A DNA stretch of 64,000 nt from Pseudomonadota bacterium (GCA_018814305.1 JAHJAA010000080.1:1-64000); one strand, 5' to 3'. Positions 34,558 through 44,250 are shown, counted from the stretch's first letter. Numbers and translations: made by a program. The notes: generated by a model from the sequence alone, not told the origin.

Positions 34558-37080
34558 TTATGGTTCCTTCCGGATTCGTTCCAGGAAGGTAGTGAAAAAA
34601 CGATCCACCGCTCCGGAGTCGGCCATTTTGACATCCAACTGCCGGGTAAAGGCGATCAACTCGCCCAGGTGGGTCAAAATCGATTCCATATGACTTCGTT
34701 CCAGCATCTTGGCCTTGGCCAGGACCAGGTCACCCTTCCGCTCTACCTTGAAATGTAGTCCGGATAGAATCTGGTCAATCAGCACCGCTCTCCGTTCACG
34801 TTTATCGTTTTCGGCAAAGCCACCGACAAAACGGAAATAGATATAGTTATCATCAGCTTCGTCGGAGAGATAACTGTCAATGATATTGAAATGATATCCC
34901 AATCTCAGGCTGAGATTACAATAATTGTCAGCGATGATGGCCAAATTTTCGCCGGCGTAGTTTGGGGTATGGGTCAGCATGGTCAGGGGACGGCTCAAGC
35001 CGGAGAGAAAATCTTTAACCCCAAATGGCGCCGGTTCTCGATCCCAGGCCTCTTCATTCAAAAGGCCCCGAAGGATCTGGCGGAAAGGTAAACTGGTCAC
35101 CCGATTGACCGTCATCGCCCCGCCCGGGGTTCCGTCCAGACCGCCACCGATATCAATCAGGCGAATTTTCAAAGGGATATTCGCTTCCAGCAGGGGTGCG
35201 CCCTTGGCGCCCACCATCCGGCCGGAGAGATGAAAATCAATGAGTTCGGCCACGGCCCGTTCGTGGGAAAAACGGAGAAAATCGTGGATGGTCTGACAGT
35301 TATCCAGTTTGAAGGAAGGTGAACCGGGGTCAATCAGGTTGAGGGGGGCAATTAAACGGAGGAGACGCCGGAGGATACTGGCTTCAGGTTGTCCTGCCAA
35401 CGGTTCAAAACCGCCGAATTCACACATGTCGGGAGGTAAATCAACCCGACCGGCATAAATCGTGCGTTCTTCAACATCCACCACCACTTCGGTGCCTGGA
35501 GGCAGCAGTCTGGTCGCCTCGCCGGTACCGAATAAAGCCGGAGTCCGGTATTCTCTGGTAATGGTTGCCAGATGACCGGTGGGACTGCCGATATCGGTAA
35601 TGACAGCGGCAGCCCGGCGGACTATTTCGGCCAGACGCGGGTTGGCATAGCGACTCACTGCCACTGCGCCTATTGGAAAACTATCAGCCGGGGTATTCTC
35701 ATCGACGTGGACCACCGGCCCACAGGTCAGACCCAACTGACAGACATGACCTTGACCGGAGAGCAGTACCGGCAGTTGGGAAAGTTCTTCCGCAAGCGCG
35801 GCCGGGGTTTTACACTCACCATAGGTCCGCACATGGAGAGGTCTGGTCTGGAGAATCCAGATTTTTTCCTCGCCATCGATACACCATTCGATATCCTGAG
35901 GCATTTCAAAGCGTTTTTCCAGGAGTAGTCCGTACTCAGCCAGTTTCTTTAAGACCCCCAAACCCACCACCCCGGCACCACGACGTAACCCGTTCTCCCC
36001 TCTGCCACTCGGGATTCCCGTCACTGGAGCGAGATGGCTGGTTACAGGAAAGAAGGGGTGATGACGGCTCAAGCTTAACCGATCTCCGCTCTGTTTGCCG
36101 GAAACCAGTTCTTCCCCACGACCGGCTACAGCCGAGATCACCATGGTTTCCGAACCAGGGGCGATGGGATCGCGGGTATACAGTACCCCGGCTGCCCGGG
36201 CTTCAATCATTGGCTGGACGACCACCGCCATGGGCACTTCTTCGGCAGAACTATCTGGCTCGAGATAGCGAAGAAGACGCTCGGAAAATCGAGAGGCCAT
36301 GACCTTGACTATGGCCGCGGGCACCTCACCTGCCACCACCCCGATAAAGGACTGGAATTGGCCGGCGTAACTTCGTTCACCATCCTCACCAACGCCACTG
36401 CTACGAACCGCAAAAAACTTGGCCCCCCCCGGTTCGGCACAAATCTTTTTCAGCCTTTTATTGATTACTCCCGCCAGATCACCCGGCACTTTTGCCTTCA
36501 TAAAAAGGGCGTTAATCCTGGTGCTTCGCCCAACAGGGTCGGACTCTTTACTGAGGATCTGATCAATCCGGGTGAAGAGATCATTGGTCTCCATGAAATG
36601 ACGATAGCCGGTGGTACTGACCACGAAGCCGACCGGGGCCGGCATTTTAAGGCTATTGACCAGTTCACCCAGATTGGCCCCTTTGCCCCCGGCCAGGTGG
36701 ACCAGATCGCGATGCAGAACCTCCCAGTCCAAAACTAGAAATGGCCCATACGGACCGAGCCCCCCGGCCAGGATGTCTACCAGATGGTCACCGGTGCTGG
36801 TGAAACGATCATAGAGCCTGGCGTAACGATCACCAGACATGGCATTTAAGTGATAGATAACCTGACGCCCTTTTTCAATGATCCCGGTCACCGAGCTTTT
36901 GAGAAAAGACCGGTCATAGATGTATTCACCGCCCAATGCAAACTCCAGATCAGCGACCATCTCTAGGACCTGGTTATTCAAACTGAGGATCCGTCGGAAA
37001 TGGCGGAAGATGGCACTGAAGGTTGCCCCCCCCTCTCCCTCCCGTCCTTGAGGCTGACTGCCGGTGAATATGGAGCTCAT
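34558..37080 (-). CDS. PPDK/PEP-synthase-like phosphotransferase, paralogue 2
   Basis: The 840-residue protein has the same plan: N-terminal helical domain (24-100, LSLNNQVLEMVADLE and YIYDRSF), ATP-grasp domain with GGKGANLGEL (131-140), AVRSSGVGED (224-233), QDIEW (395-399) and LQTRP (410-414), and phosphohistidine motif SPTGHLATITREYRTP with His503. The C-terminal domain starts with CQTIHDFLRFSHERAV and contains GYHFNIIDSY and NYIYFRFVGG. A short insertion near 340-370 (FFPVTSHLAPVTGIPSGR) differs from the others. Its ATG overlaps the stop of the kinase gene by four bases (ATGA), so it is translated with it. Confidence 0.86.
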   Translation of the reverse strand: MSSIFTGSQPQGREGEGGATFSAIFRHFRRILSLNNQVLEMVADLEFALGGEYIYDRSFLKSSVTGIIEKGRQVIYHLNAMSGDRYARLYDRFTSTGDHLVDILAGGLGPYGPFLVLDWEVLHRDLVHLAGGKGANLGELVNSLKMPAPVGFVVSTTGYRHFMETNDLFTRIDQILSKESDPVGRSTRINALFMKAKVPGDLAGVINKRLKKICAEPGGAKFFAVRSSGVGEDGERSYAGQFQSFIGVVAGEVPAAIVKVMASRFSERLLRYLEPDSSAEEVPMAVVVQPMIEARAAGVLYTRDPIAPGSETMVISAVAGRGEELVSGKQSGDRLSLSRHHPFFPVTSHLAPVTGIPSGRGENGLRRGAGVVGLGVLKKLAEYGLLLEKRFEMPQDIEWCIDGEEKIWILQTRPLHVRTYGECKTPAALAEELSQLPVLLSGQGHVCQLGLTCGPVVHVDENTPADSFPIGAVAVSRYANPRLAEIVRRAAAVITDIGSPTGHLATITREYRTPALFGTGEATRLLPPGTEVVVDVEERTIYAGRVDLPPDMCEFGGFEPLAGQPEASILRRLLRLIAPLNLIDPGSPSFKLDNCQTIHDFLRFSHERAVAELIDFHLSGRMVGAKGAPLLEANIPLKIRLIDIGGGLDGTPGGAMTVNRVTSLPFRQILRGLLNEEAWDREPAPFGVKDFLSGLSRPLTMLTHTPNYAGENLAIIADNYCNLSLRLGYHFNIIDSYLSDEADDNYIYFRFVGGFAENDKRERRAVLIDQILSGLHFKVERKGDLVLAKAKMLERSHMESILTHLGELIAFTRQLDVKMADSGAVDRFFTTFLERIRKEP

Positions 37081-38582
37081 GGTTTCGTCACATCGTTAGC
37101 GTTTTCGTCAAGGAGCGGCAAGGTAATTCGAAAGGTGGTCCCCTCTCCCTGGACACTTTCCAGGGTAATCGAACCATCATGCTTTTCGATGATGGAATAA
37201 CTCACCGAAAGCCCCAGGCCGGTACCGTCATTCTTGGTGGTGAAAAAAGGATCGAAAATCCGTTTCTTATCTTCAAGGCTGATGCCTGGCCCGTTGTCGC
37301 TGATTTCCACAAGACCCACGCCTTCCTCGGGTCGGGCCAGGACTCGAACGGTCAGGCGACCACCGGGTGGCATGGCCTGAATCCCATTGAGCATGATATT
37401 GATCAACACCTGCTCAATCTGGCTTGGGAAGCCAAGGGAGAAAACCGGGGTTAAGGAAAAATCTGATTCCACCAGAATCTGGCTCAGACGAATCTGATTT
37501 TTCAGAAGGCCGATGGAATCCTCGGAGATCTGGACCAGATCAAGCCGGACCGGTTCCGTGGTCTTGGCCATTCGGATAAAGACCAGGAGATTTTGCACAA
37601 CCTCCCTGGCCCGTTCGGTCTGGGCCAGGATCTCGGATACCATCTCGCGGGTGGAGTCTTCACCTTCCTCGGGTAAATCCTCAAGGAGCACTTCTGCGGT
37701 CAACGAAATATTATTTAAAGGGTTATTGACCTCATGGGCCAAACCGGCGGTTACCTGGCCGATGGTAGCCAGCTTGGCTGACTGGATCAGGGCCTCTTGT
37801 TTTTCAACCAGGCTCCGCAGCATCATATTCAAGGAATTGACCAACTCAACTCCTTCCAGTGAACCACGAACTGCAGGGGCCATGGGAATGGCGCTCAACT
37901 CACCATTCATGATTCTGGTTGCGGCCCGACGTAAATAATCCAACGGCTGCGTCACCCAGCGGACCAGCAGAGTGGCAAAGATTGCCCCCATTACAAAGGT
38001 TATTCCCATGGCAATCAAGGAGAAGCGGCGGAAACGCCGACTATCCTCCTCGGCCTCAAGCCGGGCCTCCGCATCCCGATCCAGAACGTATTCGGTAAAG
38101 GATTGCCCCTCTTCCCGAACTTTGGTCATGAGCTTTCTGGGCGGCGGCATTTTCGTCAAGCTCTTGATTTGCAACAGGACATCAGCGTATTTTTCAAGTC
38201 TGGTTCGATATTCGGTTATCTCTTCATTTGACAAAACATCGGTATCTTTCAACTGGCTGACCTGAGCCCGGACCTGATCGATATAGTCTAAGGCACTGAT
38301 CAGATCGGTCTGGTTATGATAGAGCAGGAAGTTCTTCTCGTAGCGCCGGGTCTCCAGCACCTTCTGGTTCAACTCATAGGAGAGTTCGATGAGCTTAAGC
38401 TTATCGGCAATCCGGGACAGGGAATAAAGGGCATTCACCGTGGCGAAACACCCCAGGCCAAAAATAATGGCCAGGCTGATCACCATTTTTCGCCGCAGGG
38501 AACGGGCCTTGCGCCGGACCGGACGATGCAACTCACAGGACGGGCCGGTCGGATTGGAGCTATTGTTTGCGGCTTGAACCAT
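37077..38582 (-). CDS. Membrane sensor histidine kinase of the PPDK-like cluster
   Basis: The 501-residue protein has two membrane helices (about 31-53 and 189-211) enclosing a helical periplasmic sensor of about 135 residues, then a HAMP linker, HisKA with acceptor His in LAHEVNNPLNNISLT, and an ATPase domain ending in DGTGLGLSVSYSI. The ATG at 38582 overlaps the receiver gene's stop (TGATG); a TTG one codon earlier is ignored. The overlap arrangement, receiver then kinase then paralogue 2, makes a functional link among them very likely. The signal is unknown. Confidence 0.9.
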   Translation of the reverse strand: MVQAANNSSNPTGPSCELHRPVRRKARSLRRKMVISLAIIFGLGCFATVNALYSLSRIADKLKLIELSYELNQKVLETRRYEKNFLLYHNQTDLISALDYIDQVRAQVSQLKDTDVLSNEEITEYRTRLEKYADVLLQIKSLTKMPPPRKLMTKVREEGQSFTEYVLDRDAEARLEAEEDSRRFRRFSLIAMGITFVMGAIFATLLVRWVTQPLDYLRRAATRIMNGELSAIPMAPAVRGSLEGVELVNSLNMMLRSLVEKQEALIQSAKLATIGQVTAGLAHEVNNPLNNISLTAEVLLEDLPEEGEDSTREMVSEILAQTERAREVVQNLLVFIRMAKTTEPVRLDLVQISEDSIGLLKNQIRLSQILVESDFSLTPVFSLGFPSQIEQVLINIMLNGIQAMPPGGRLTVRVLARPEEGVGLVEISDNGPGISLEDKKRIFDPFFTTKNDGTGLGLSVSYSIIEKHDGSITLESVQGEGTTFRITLPLLDENANDVTKP

Positions 38583-38980
38583 CAACCATCTCCAGCCATA
38601 TCGCTCACTGCCCTAAGAATGGCATCCTTGATCTCATCCAACCGGAATGGTTTGGGAATAAAGTCAAAGACCCCCCCGCTGAAGGCGGCATCGGCCGTAT
38701 CCATCTCGGCATATCCGGTGATAATGATCACCCTGGTTCGAGGATTGATTTTCTTGACCCTTCTCAGTACCTCCAAACCATCCATCCCCTGCATCTTGAG
38801 GTCGGTGACCACGATATCAAAGGGGTGCTGTTCTGCTGCGGCCACGGCCTGAACAGGATCGATGTGGGCTTCAACCACATATCCCATCTTGGTGAAAATC
38901 TGGTTCAGCCGTTTGCCGACAATTGCTTCGTCATCGATGATCAGCAACCTGCGGGGTTCGCTGTTTGATCCAACAACCAT
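38582..38980 (-). CDS. Single-domain response regulator
   Basis: The 132-residue protein is a bare receiver: acidic pair in IIDDEAIV (19-20 region), acceptor Asp in VVTDLKMQGMDGLEVL, Thr in IITGYAEM and Lys in PKPFRLDEI. It has no output domain, so it must act by protein contact, perhaps on the PPDK-like enzymes or in a phosphorelay. AAGGAGGAG precedes the ATG, the best ribosome-binding site of the cluster. It starts a block of overlapping genes. Confidence 0.92.
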   Translation of the reverse strand: MVVGSNSEPRRLLIIDDEAIVGKRLNQIFTKMGYVVEAHIDPVQAVAAAEQHPFDIVVTDLKMQGMDGLEVLRRVKKINPRTRVIIITGYAEMDTADAAFSGGVFDFIPKPFRLDEIKDAILRAVSDMAGDG

Positions 38981-39023
38981 TATTACTCCTCCTTGTGAGA
39001 CCCTTGAGCGTTGTCATCCGCTT

Positions 39024-39232
39024 TTAGGGGCACGGAAAATGCTGATATACCATAACGCATCCCGCCTTCGGGTCATCTTGGGTCGCGTCTCAATCGCAGG
39101 TAAGCGAGGAATCGAGACTCCGAAATCCTCGCCGTAGCGCTGCTACGCCTGTGGTTTTACTCAATCGGCGCAACCCAACCTGACCCAAATTCGGGCGCGA
39201 TCCAGGTACATCAGTATTTTCCGAGCCCCTTA
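39024..39232. repeat. 209-bp element with ~28-bp terminal inverted repeats
   Basis: The left end TTAGGGGCACGGAAAATGCT and right end AGTATTTTCCGAGCCCCTTA (in complement) pair over about 28 bases with few mismatches. The interior holds a hairpin around GTAGCGCTGCTAC. No reading frame. The shortened relative is at 23874-23947. It lies between paralogue 3 and the receiver gene, starting 10 bases after the former's stop, and may separate two transcripts. Confidence 0.82.
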
Positions 39233-39241
39233 TTCGTTTGT

Positions 39242-41815
39242 TCATTCGTCCGAGACCACGCTGTAATTACCCATGAGAAATGCCTCCACATAGTAATCAA
39301 CTGCCGCCTCACTGTCCAGACGGACATCAAGTTGCCGGGTATAACCGACCAGTCGACCGAGAATATCCAGCACCCGTTCCATTTCACTCTGGAGCATATT
39401 GCTGGCTCGGGCGATCACCAGGTCGCCTCGGGTCCGGACGTTGAAGTCAAAAGCGGTCAGGATTTCGGCAATCATCCGGGCCCGCCGACTGCGCTTAGTC
39501 AGGTCGGTGGCCCCGCCGAGAAAACGAAAATAAATATGATTGTCGCGTTCACGTTCATCGCAATGGGCATCGATGATATTAAAATGATACCCGAAACGGA
39601 AACAGAGATTGACATAATTCCGACTGACCACCGCGATGTTATGACCGGTATATTGGCCTTCCAGGGCATCGGTCGGCACCGAAAGCATGCTGCTCATCAG
39701 GTCGTGAAAGCCCACCGGCATGGTGGCTCGATGCCAGACTTCGGGATAGAGCATGCCCCGGAGAATGGCCCGGAAAGGGATGGAGGTAAGGGCAGAAAAA
39801 GGCACCTGGCTGGTCGGGGCCTCGGGGGCCAAACCACCGCCGATATCGATGATCATGATCCCTGCCGGAATGGGAAGTTCCAGACTGCGGGCCAGGTTAT
39901 GGCGCAACAGGCTGCGTTCATCCTTACCCATGTTGACCAGGGTAATTACTGCGGTTTCATGGATGTAGCGCAAAAGGTCGTGGTAGGTCAGGCAGTTTTC
40001 CGGGGTGAACTGATCCATCAACGGATCAACCAGGTGTAAACGGGCCACAGAGTTTAACAACCTTCGCAATAGACGAAACTCCCAGGTGGCGCCAAGATTG
40101 ATGCTGGTGGAGAGTTGATAGGCCAGCAATTCCTTGACCCTTCCCCGAAATATTCGCCGGTCTTCGGTATCGACGGTAATTTCCTGGCCATTTTTAACCA
40201 GGGAGAGGATGTCGTGGACATTGACCAGACAGGGCACCTGCATTTCCCTGCAGAGGGTGGCCATGTGACTGACCGGGGTTCCGATTTCCGTGACAATGGC
40301 GGCGGCACGGTGCATGACCCGAACAAAATGGGAAGAATCGCGACGCCCGACCAGGATAGCACCATCAGGGAAATCTTCCAGATCGGTATCCTGGCGGACC
40401 ACATGCACTTTCCCTGCCCCAATCCCCTGCTGGGCGACCTGCCCCCGATCCACCACCAGAAGCTCATAATGTTTGAGGGCTTCGATCAGATCCCGCCGGA
40501 GATCACGGGTTACTGGAACCAGCAGTGGCCTGGACTGAAGGATAAAGAGACGCCCTTGTTGATCAAAGGTCCATTCGATATCCTGGGGTCGTTTGAAATA
40601 ATTTTCCAGTTGGATGACCCGATGACCGAGTTCAAGCAATTGGGCCTCGTCAAGGCACGCCTCGTCCTGGAGTTCAGCAGGCAGCGGCTTTTCAATTAAT
40701 CCTCCTTCGACAGCCAGATAGAGTCCGCTTGCCTTACGGGAAAGGTTTCTTTCTCGAATGGTGGCTGGATCACCCTTGTGAAGTAAGAAGGTATCCCCAG
40801 GGAATTCACCTTCGGCGATGCCGGCTCCCTGCCCCCAAGTCCCGACCACAATCATGGTTTCTCCCCCGGGATTCCCCGGATCGGTGGAATAGGCAACGCC
40901 GCTGACCAGAGAATCCACCATGATCTGGATCCCCGCCCCGATGGACATCTTGCCGTCTTCGGGGAAGAGCCAATGACGATAGTCCACGGCCTTGCGACTA
41001 AAGAGACTGGCCGCCACCCTTCGATAGGCGGCAAAGACCGCCCGGGGCGTGGGTGCAACATTTAAGACCGAGAGAAACTGTCCGGCAAACGAGAAATCGA
41101 GGTCCTCCTCTTGGGCGCTGCTCCGGACCGCAAGGGTAAAAGGGGAAGGAGTCTTAGCGGTCATGGCCGCCAACTGTTGATTAATTTCTTCTAAAAAATC
41201 GGACGGTGGCTTGGCGATTTCCAAGGCTGCCTCCAGCCTTAAACGAACCTCTTCCAGTTCATCCGGGCGGTCTCCGAGAATCCACAGGGACTCGAATTGA
41301 TCCACCAGGGAACGTAATCCATTGTATTCAATCAATTCATGGTAGGTCCGGGTGGTGATGGCGAAACCAGGGGGAATATCGATCTTGAGGTGATGAATCA
41401 GTTCGGCGAGATGGGCATTCTTTCCTCCGACAATGCTCCACTGGAGAGGATCAACCTCCTCCAGAGAGACCAGCCTGGGACCCTGGCGGTCATCTTCACG
41501 CAACATGATGGCTCGCAGATGTTCGGTAAGTCGGGTGTGAACTGCAAAGAGTTCCTGGTGATGGGGGTCGAGATGATTGAGAGCGACCACCGAGTCATGA
41601 AGGGTAGTGATCAACTCCTCAACGCTCTCTCCAATATATTGTCGATCAAAGATATAGTTGCCGCTGAGTTTTTCACCCAGGTCGGCTATTATTTCAAGGG
41701 CTCGATTGTTGCTGCGGAGAACAGTACGAAAACGTTCAAAGACCTGGCGGGGATCCAGATTGTGGTGGTCAGTCCTGCCAAAGAACCGGGCTATTATCTG
41801 CCAAAAAGAATGCAC
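39242..41815 (-). CDS. PPDK/PEP-synthase-like phosphotransferase, paralogue 3
   Basis: The 857-residue protein shares all domains: N-terminal helical region (25-105, LRSNNRALEIIADLGEKLSG and YIFDRQY), ATP-grasp with GGKNAHLAEL (130-139), AVRSSAQEED (229-238), QDIEW (411-415) and LQSRP (426-430), phosphohistidine motif TPVSHMATLCREMQVP with His517, and C-terminal domain with CLTYHDLLRYIHETAV, GYHFNIIDAH and NHIYFRFLGG. The start is GTG with GAGG 12 bases upstream; no ATG is suitable. It follows the TIGR02186 gene by 77 bases and is separated from the kinase block by a repeat. Confidence 0.86.
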   Translation of the reverse strand: MHSFWQIIARFFGRTDHHNLDPRQVFERFRTVLRSNNRALEIIADLGEKLSGNYIFDRQYIGESVEELITTLHDSVVALNHLDPHHQELFAVHTRLTEHLRAIMLREDDRQGPRLVSLEEVDPLQWSIVGGKNAHLAELIHHLKIDIPPGFAITTRTYHELIEYNGLRSLVDQFESLWILGDRPDELEEVRLRLEAALEIAKPPSDFLEEINQQLAAMTAKTPSPFTLAVRSSAQEEDLDFSFAGQFLSVLNVAPTPRAVFAAYRRVAASLFSRKAVDYRHWLFPEDGKMSIGAGIQIMVDSLVSGVAYSTDPGNPGGETMIVVGTWGQGAGIAEGEFPGDTFLLHKGDPATIRERNLSRKASGLYLAVEGGLIEKPLPAELQDEACLDEAQLLELGHRVIQLENYFKRPQDIEWTFDQQGRLFILQSRPLLVPVTRDLRRDLIEALKHYELLVVDRGQVAQQGIGAGKVHVVRQDTDLEDFPDGAILVGRRDSSHFVRVMHRAAAIVTEIGTPVSHMATLCREMQVPCLVNVHDILSLVKNGQEITVDTEDRRIFRGRVKELLAYQLSTSINLGATWEFRLLRRLLNSVARLHLVDPLMDQFTPENCLTYHDLLRYIHETAVITLVNMGKDERSLLRHNLARSLELPIPAGIMIIDIGGGLAPEAPTSQVPFSALTSIPFRAILRGMLYPEVWHRATMPVGFHDLMSSMLSVPTDALEGQYTGHNIAVVSRNYVNLCFRFGYHFNIIDAHCDERERDNHIYFRFLGGATDLTKRSRRARMIAEILTAFDFNVRTRGDLVIARASNMLQSEMERVLDILGRLVGYTRQLDVRLDSEAAVDYYVEAFLMGNYSVVSDE

Positions 41816-41892
41816 GTTGCCGGCGGACCTCGAAAAGTGTCCGGCTGCCCGAGGGGCAACCGGACGGAATTTTTATGTATTATACAAGGTTC

Positions 41893-42678
41893 TTAATGGG
41901 CGCCGCCCCCTTTCTTGAAGATCATTCCTACGGCGAATCCGGCAATGATCGCGATGATTACGGCCATCATACCATAGAGGGCTGCATTGTTGAAAGCCAA
42001 GTCGGAGAGTTTGGCAACAACGCCGGACCGTTCAACGGTGAACTGAGCACGTGAACGCTCTACCACTTGGCCGTTACGAACTGCCATGGCCTCCACGGTA
42101 TATTCACCGGGAGGGGCCTGAAAGGGCCAGGCCACTTCCACCTGATAGGTGTCGTTGGTCTGCCCGTGCTGTCGGGTCACGGTGCCGGTATGGATAGCGT
42201 AGAGATTCTGCTTCTCTTTAAAGCGAATAAACTCATTTTTCCAACGGGCCTCATCGCCCTTCAGTTCGGCGCTGGGGGTTTCCATTTCGGCAACCTCGGT
42301 CAGGGCCTTATACCCAATCAGGTTGGCCGTCTGGGCTGCATCATCCAGCAGATTTTCCAATTCTCGAGAACTATAGAGCAGGTAGACACCGGGAACATTT
42401 TTAAAGGAGACATCACCTTTTTTCATCCAGAACAGGCCACCGGCTTTACCCATATATTTGTAATGGGCGTCATCCGCTTCGTTGCCGATGCGGATGATCA
42501 GATCATCACCGGCAACGTTCTCACCGGTTACCGACAAGGTGGCGCCGTGATAGGTGAGGTTGATTTTAATATTATCAGGACTCACCTTGCTGGTCACGGC
42601 ATGGGCCGGAGCAGGAGTAAAAGTCAGACCAATGAGCACGAGAAGAACAGCGAACCGGGAGATCAATGTAGTATTCAT
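41893..42678 (-). CDS. TIGR02186 family membrane-anchored periplasmic protein
   Basis: The 261-residue protein has a signal peptide (cleavage after HAVTS or AHA, about residue 27), a strand-rich periplasmic domain with VSPDNIKINLTYHGATLSV at its start, and one C-terminal helix (about 232-254, MMAVIIAIIAGFAVGMIF) before KKGGGAH. This matches the TIGR02186 family, whose genes usually neighbour a TauE/SafE exporter, as here (3 bases apart). It may form a periplasmic partner of the exporter; the substrate is not known. Confidence 0.82.
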   Translation of the reverse strand: MNTTLISRFAVLLVLIGLTFTPAPAHAVTSKVSPDNIKINLTYHGATLSVTGENVAGDDLIIRIGNEADDAHYKYMGKAGGLFWMKKGDVSFKNVPGVYLLYSSRELENLLDDAAQTANLIGYKALTEVAEMETPSAELKGDEARWKNEFIRFKEKQNLYAIHTGTVTRQHGQTNDTYQVEVAWPFQAPPGEYTVEAMAVRNGQVVERSRAQFTVERSGVVAKLSDLAFNNAALYGMMAVIIAIIAGFAVGMIFKKGGGAH

Positions 42679-42681
42679 GGA

Positions 42682-43614
42682 TTAATGTCCTCCCTTCATG
42701 GCCAACATCATGGAAGGTTCCAACACCAGTTCCAGAACTATTTTGGCAGTCACGGCAAGAACGATAATGGCCAGCAGGATCTTCAATTGATCACCATGCA
42801 GCTTTTTACCGAGAATGGTACCAACCTGGGCACCGAAAACCGAACCAACCAGCAACAGAAGAGCCAACAGGAAGTCAACCGTGTGGTTGGAATAGGCCTG
42901 GAGAAAGGTGACCTCAATACAGGTGAACATGATCTGGAAAAGGCTGGTGCCGACCACCACATGCATGGGCATCCGCAACATGTAGATCATTACCGGCACC
43001 ATCAGGAAACCGCCACCGACGCCCATAATGGCCGCCAGGATTCCGACAAAGGCACCTAAAACAACCGGGACCAGAGCTGAATGGGTTACCCCTGATTTAT
43101 CAAAATAGGTCTGCAGGGGCAGAGAGCCGAAAAACCCTTTTTTCTTCTCAACCGGAGCAGATGACTTGGTCTCCTCGACGGTTGCGGCATTCTTATTCTT
43201 GCGGAGGGCGTTTAAACTTTCGAAGAACATAAAGGTGCCGACCACACCGAGCATAACCACATAGGTCATCTTGATCAAAAAGTCGGCGCCGCCGGTGGCC
43301 CGTAACACTTTAATGATCTGAACACCAAAAGCCCCGCCGACAAAACCGCCGATCAGCAGGTAGATGCCCATCTTATAGTCAACATTGCCCAAACGCCAAT
43401 GGGCGTAGGTCCCTGAGGCTGAGGCCGCAACAATCTGGTTGGCATCAGTGGCAGCGGCAATGGTCGGCGGGATACCGATCATCATCAAGAGCGGCGTCAT
43501 CAAAAAACCGCCCCCAACCCCGAAGAGGCCCGACAGCAGGCCGACTCCAAGTCCCAAACCCACGACCAGCAGCCAGTTGACGCTGGTCAGGGCGATTGGC
43601 AAGTACATGTACAT
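42682..43614 (-). CDS. TauE/SafE (TSUP) family anion exporter
   Basis: The 310-residue inner-membrane protein has about eight helices in two repeats, each opening with the glycine-rich motif: GLLSGLFGVGGGFLMTPLL (24-42) and GILAAIMGVGGGFLMVPVM (about 190-208). This is typical of TSUP transporters for sulfite, sulfonates or other sulfur anions. A charged cytoplasmic loop lies between the halves (KNKNAATVEETKSSAPVEKK). AAGGAG lies 7 bases before the ATG. It heads a probable unit with TIGR02186 and paralogue 3. Confidence 0.92.
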   Translation of the reverse strand: MYMYLPIALTSVNWLLVVGLGLGVGLLSGLFGVGGGFLMTPLLMMIGIPPTIAAATDANQIVAASASGTYAHWRLGNVDYKMGIYLLIGGFVGGAFGVQIIKVLRATGGADFLIKMTYVVMLGVVGTFMFFESLNALRKNKNAATVEETKSSAPVEKKKGFFGSLPLQTYFDKSGVTHSALVPVVLGAFVGILAAIMGVGGGFLMVPVMIYMLRMPMHVVVGTSLFQIMFTCIEVTFLQAYSNHTVDFLLALLLLVGSVFGAQVGTILGKKLHGDQLKILLAIIVLAVTAKIVLELVLEPSMMLAMKGGH

Positions 43615-43740
43615 GGTTTCACTCCTTTGATTAAGTTTAGTTGATTATTAAAAACAATATAATGAATCTTCATAAATTCATAATTTCCTGCCGAAGATCC
43701 TCATCTTTAGGATACGGCGAATGTATCATTTTCTCCTTCT

Positions 43741-44250
43741 TCATTTTTTTTGGGTGGAAATCTTTTTTAAAAGTCGAGACTGACTCATAACCCTATTTAC
43801 ATCTTTGTCTTGAAGGGTAGGCGCCTTGATAATCTGCAGATCTTTTTGAAAGCGATTGGGGGCTGCCTGTAACTTCTTCTGCAGTTCACCAAGCAATTCA
43901 TTCTGTTTTGCCCTTTGTTTGTCGGGCCAGGTTCCAATTACCAGCCAGGTGATGGAATTGGAAATAATGAAATCCGCAAGTTGCTCTATTGAATCTTCAT
44001 CTACAAGATGGCAACTGGCTTGAACACCTTCAAGTTCGGCAAATTCAGCAACAAAAACAAAGTCATTTAGGGATTCATCCTTCGGCGACTTGTCATCCGC
44101 TGTCCTCTCTGCTGATCTCCAACCTCCAACAAATTGGGTCCGAATCACATACAGCCGGCCTTCTGCTCTTCCAGCCAATTGCACCGCACTGATGCTGGCA
44201 GAAAGATCAGAATGGAAACCATTCAAGATTAAAACAATATTTGGTCCCAA
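43741..44250 (-). CDS. Small UspA-like protein (weak match)
   Basis: The 169-residue cytoplasmic protein alternates strands and helices like a universal-stress fold: NIVLILNGFHSDLSASISAV at the start, LADFIISNSITWLVIGTW near 95-112, and a basic C-terminal tail ending in KKISTQKK. The ATP-binding GxxG motif of UspA is missing. The frame starts with TTG, preceded by AGGTG; the next internal ATG is near the end. It precedes the TSUP gene by 126 bases. Confidence 0.6.
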   Translation of the reverse strand: MGPNIVLILNGFHSDLSASISAVQLAGRAEGRLYVIRTQFVGGWRSAERTADDKSPKDESLNDFVFVAEFAELEGVQASCHLVDEDSIEQLADFIISNSITWLVIGTWPDKQRAKQNELLGELQKKLQAAPNRFQKDLQIIKAPTLQDKDVNRVMSQSRLLKKISTQKK

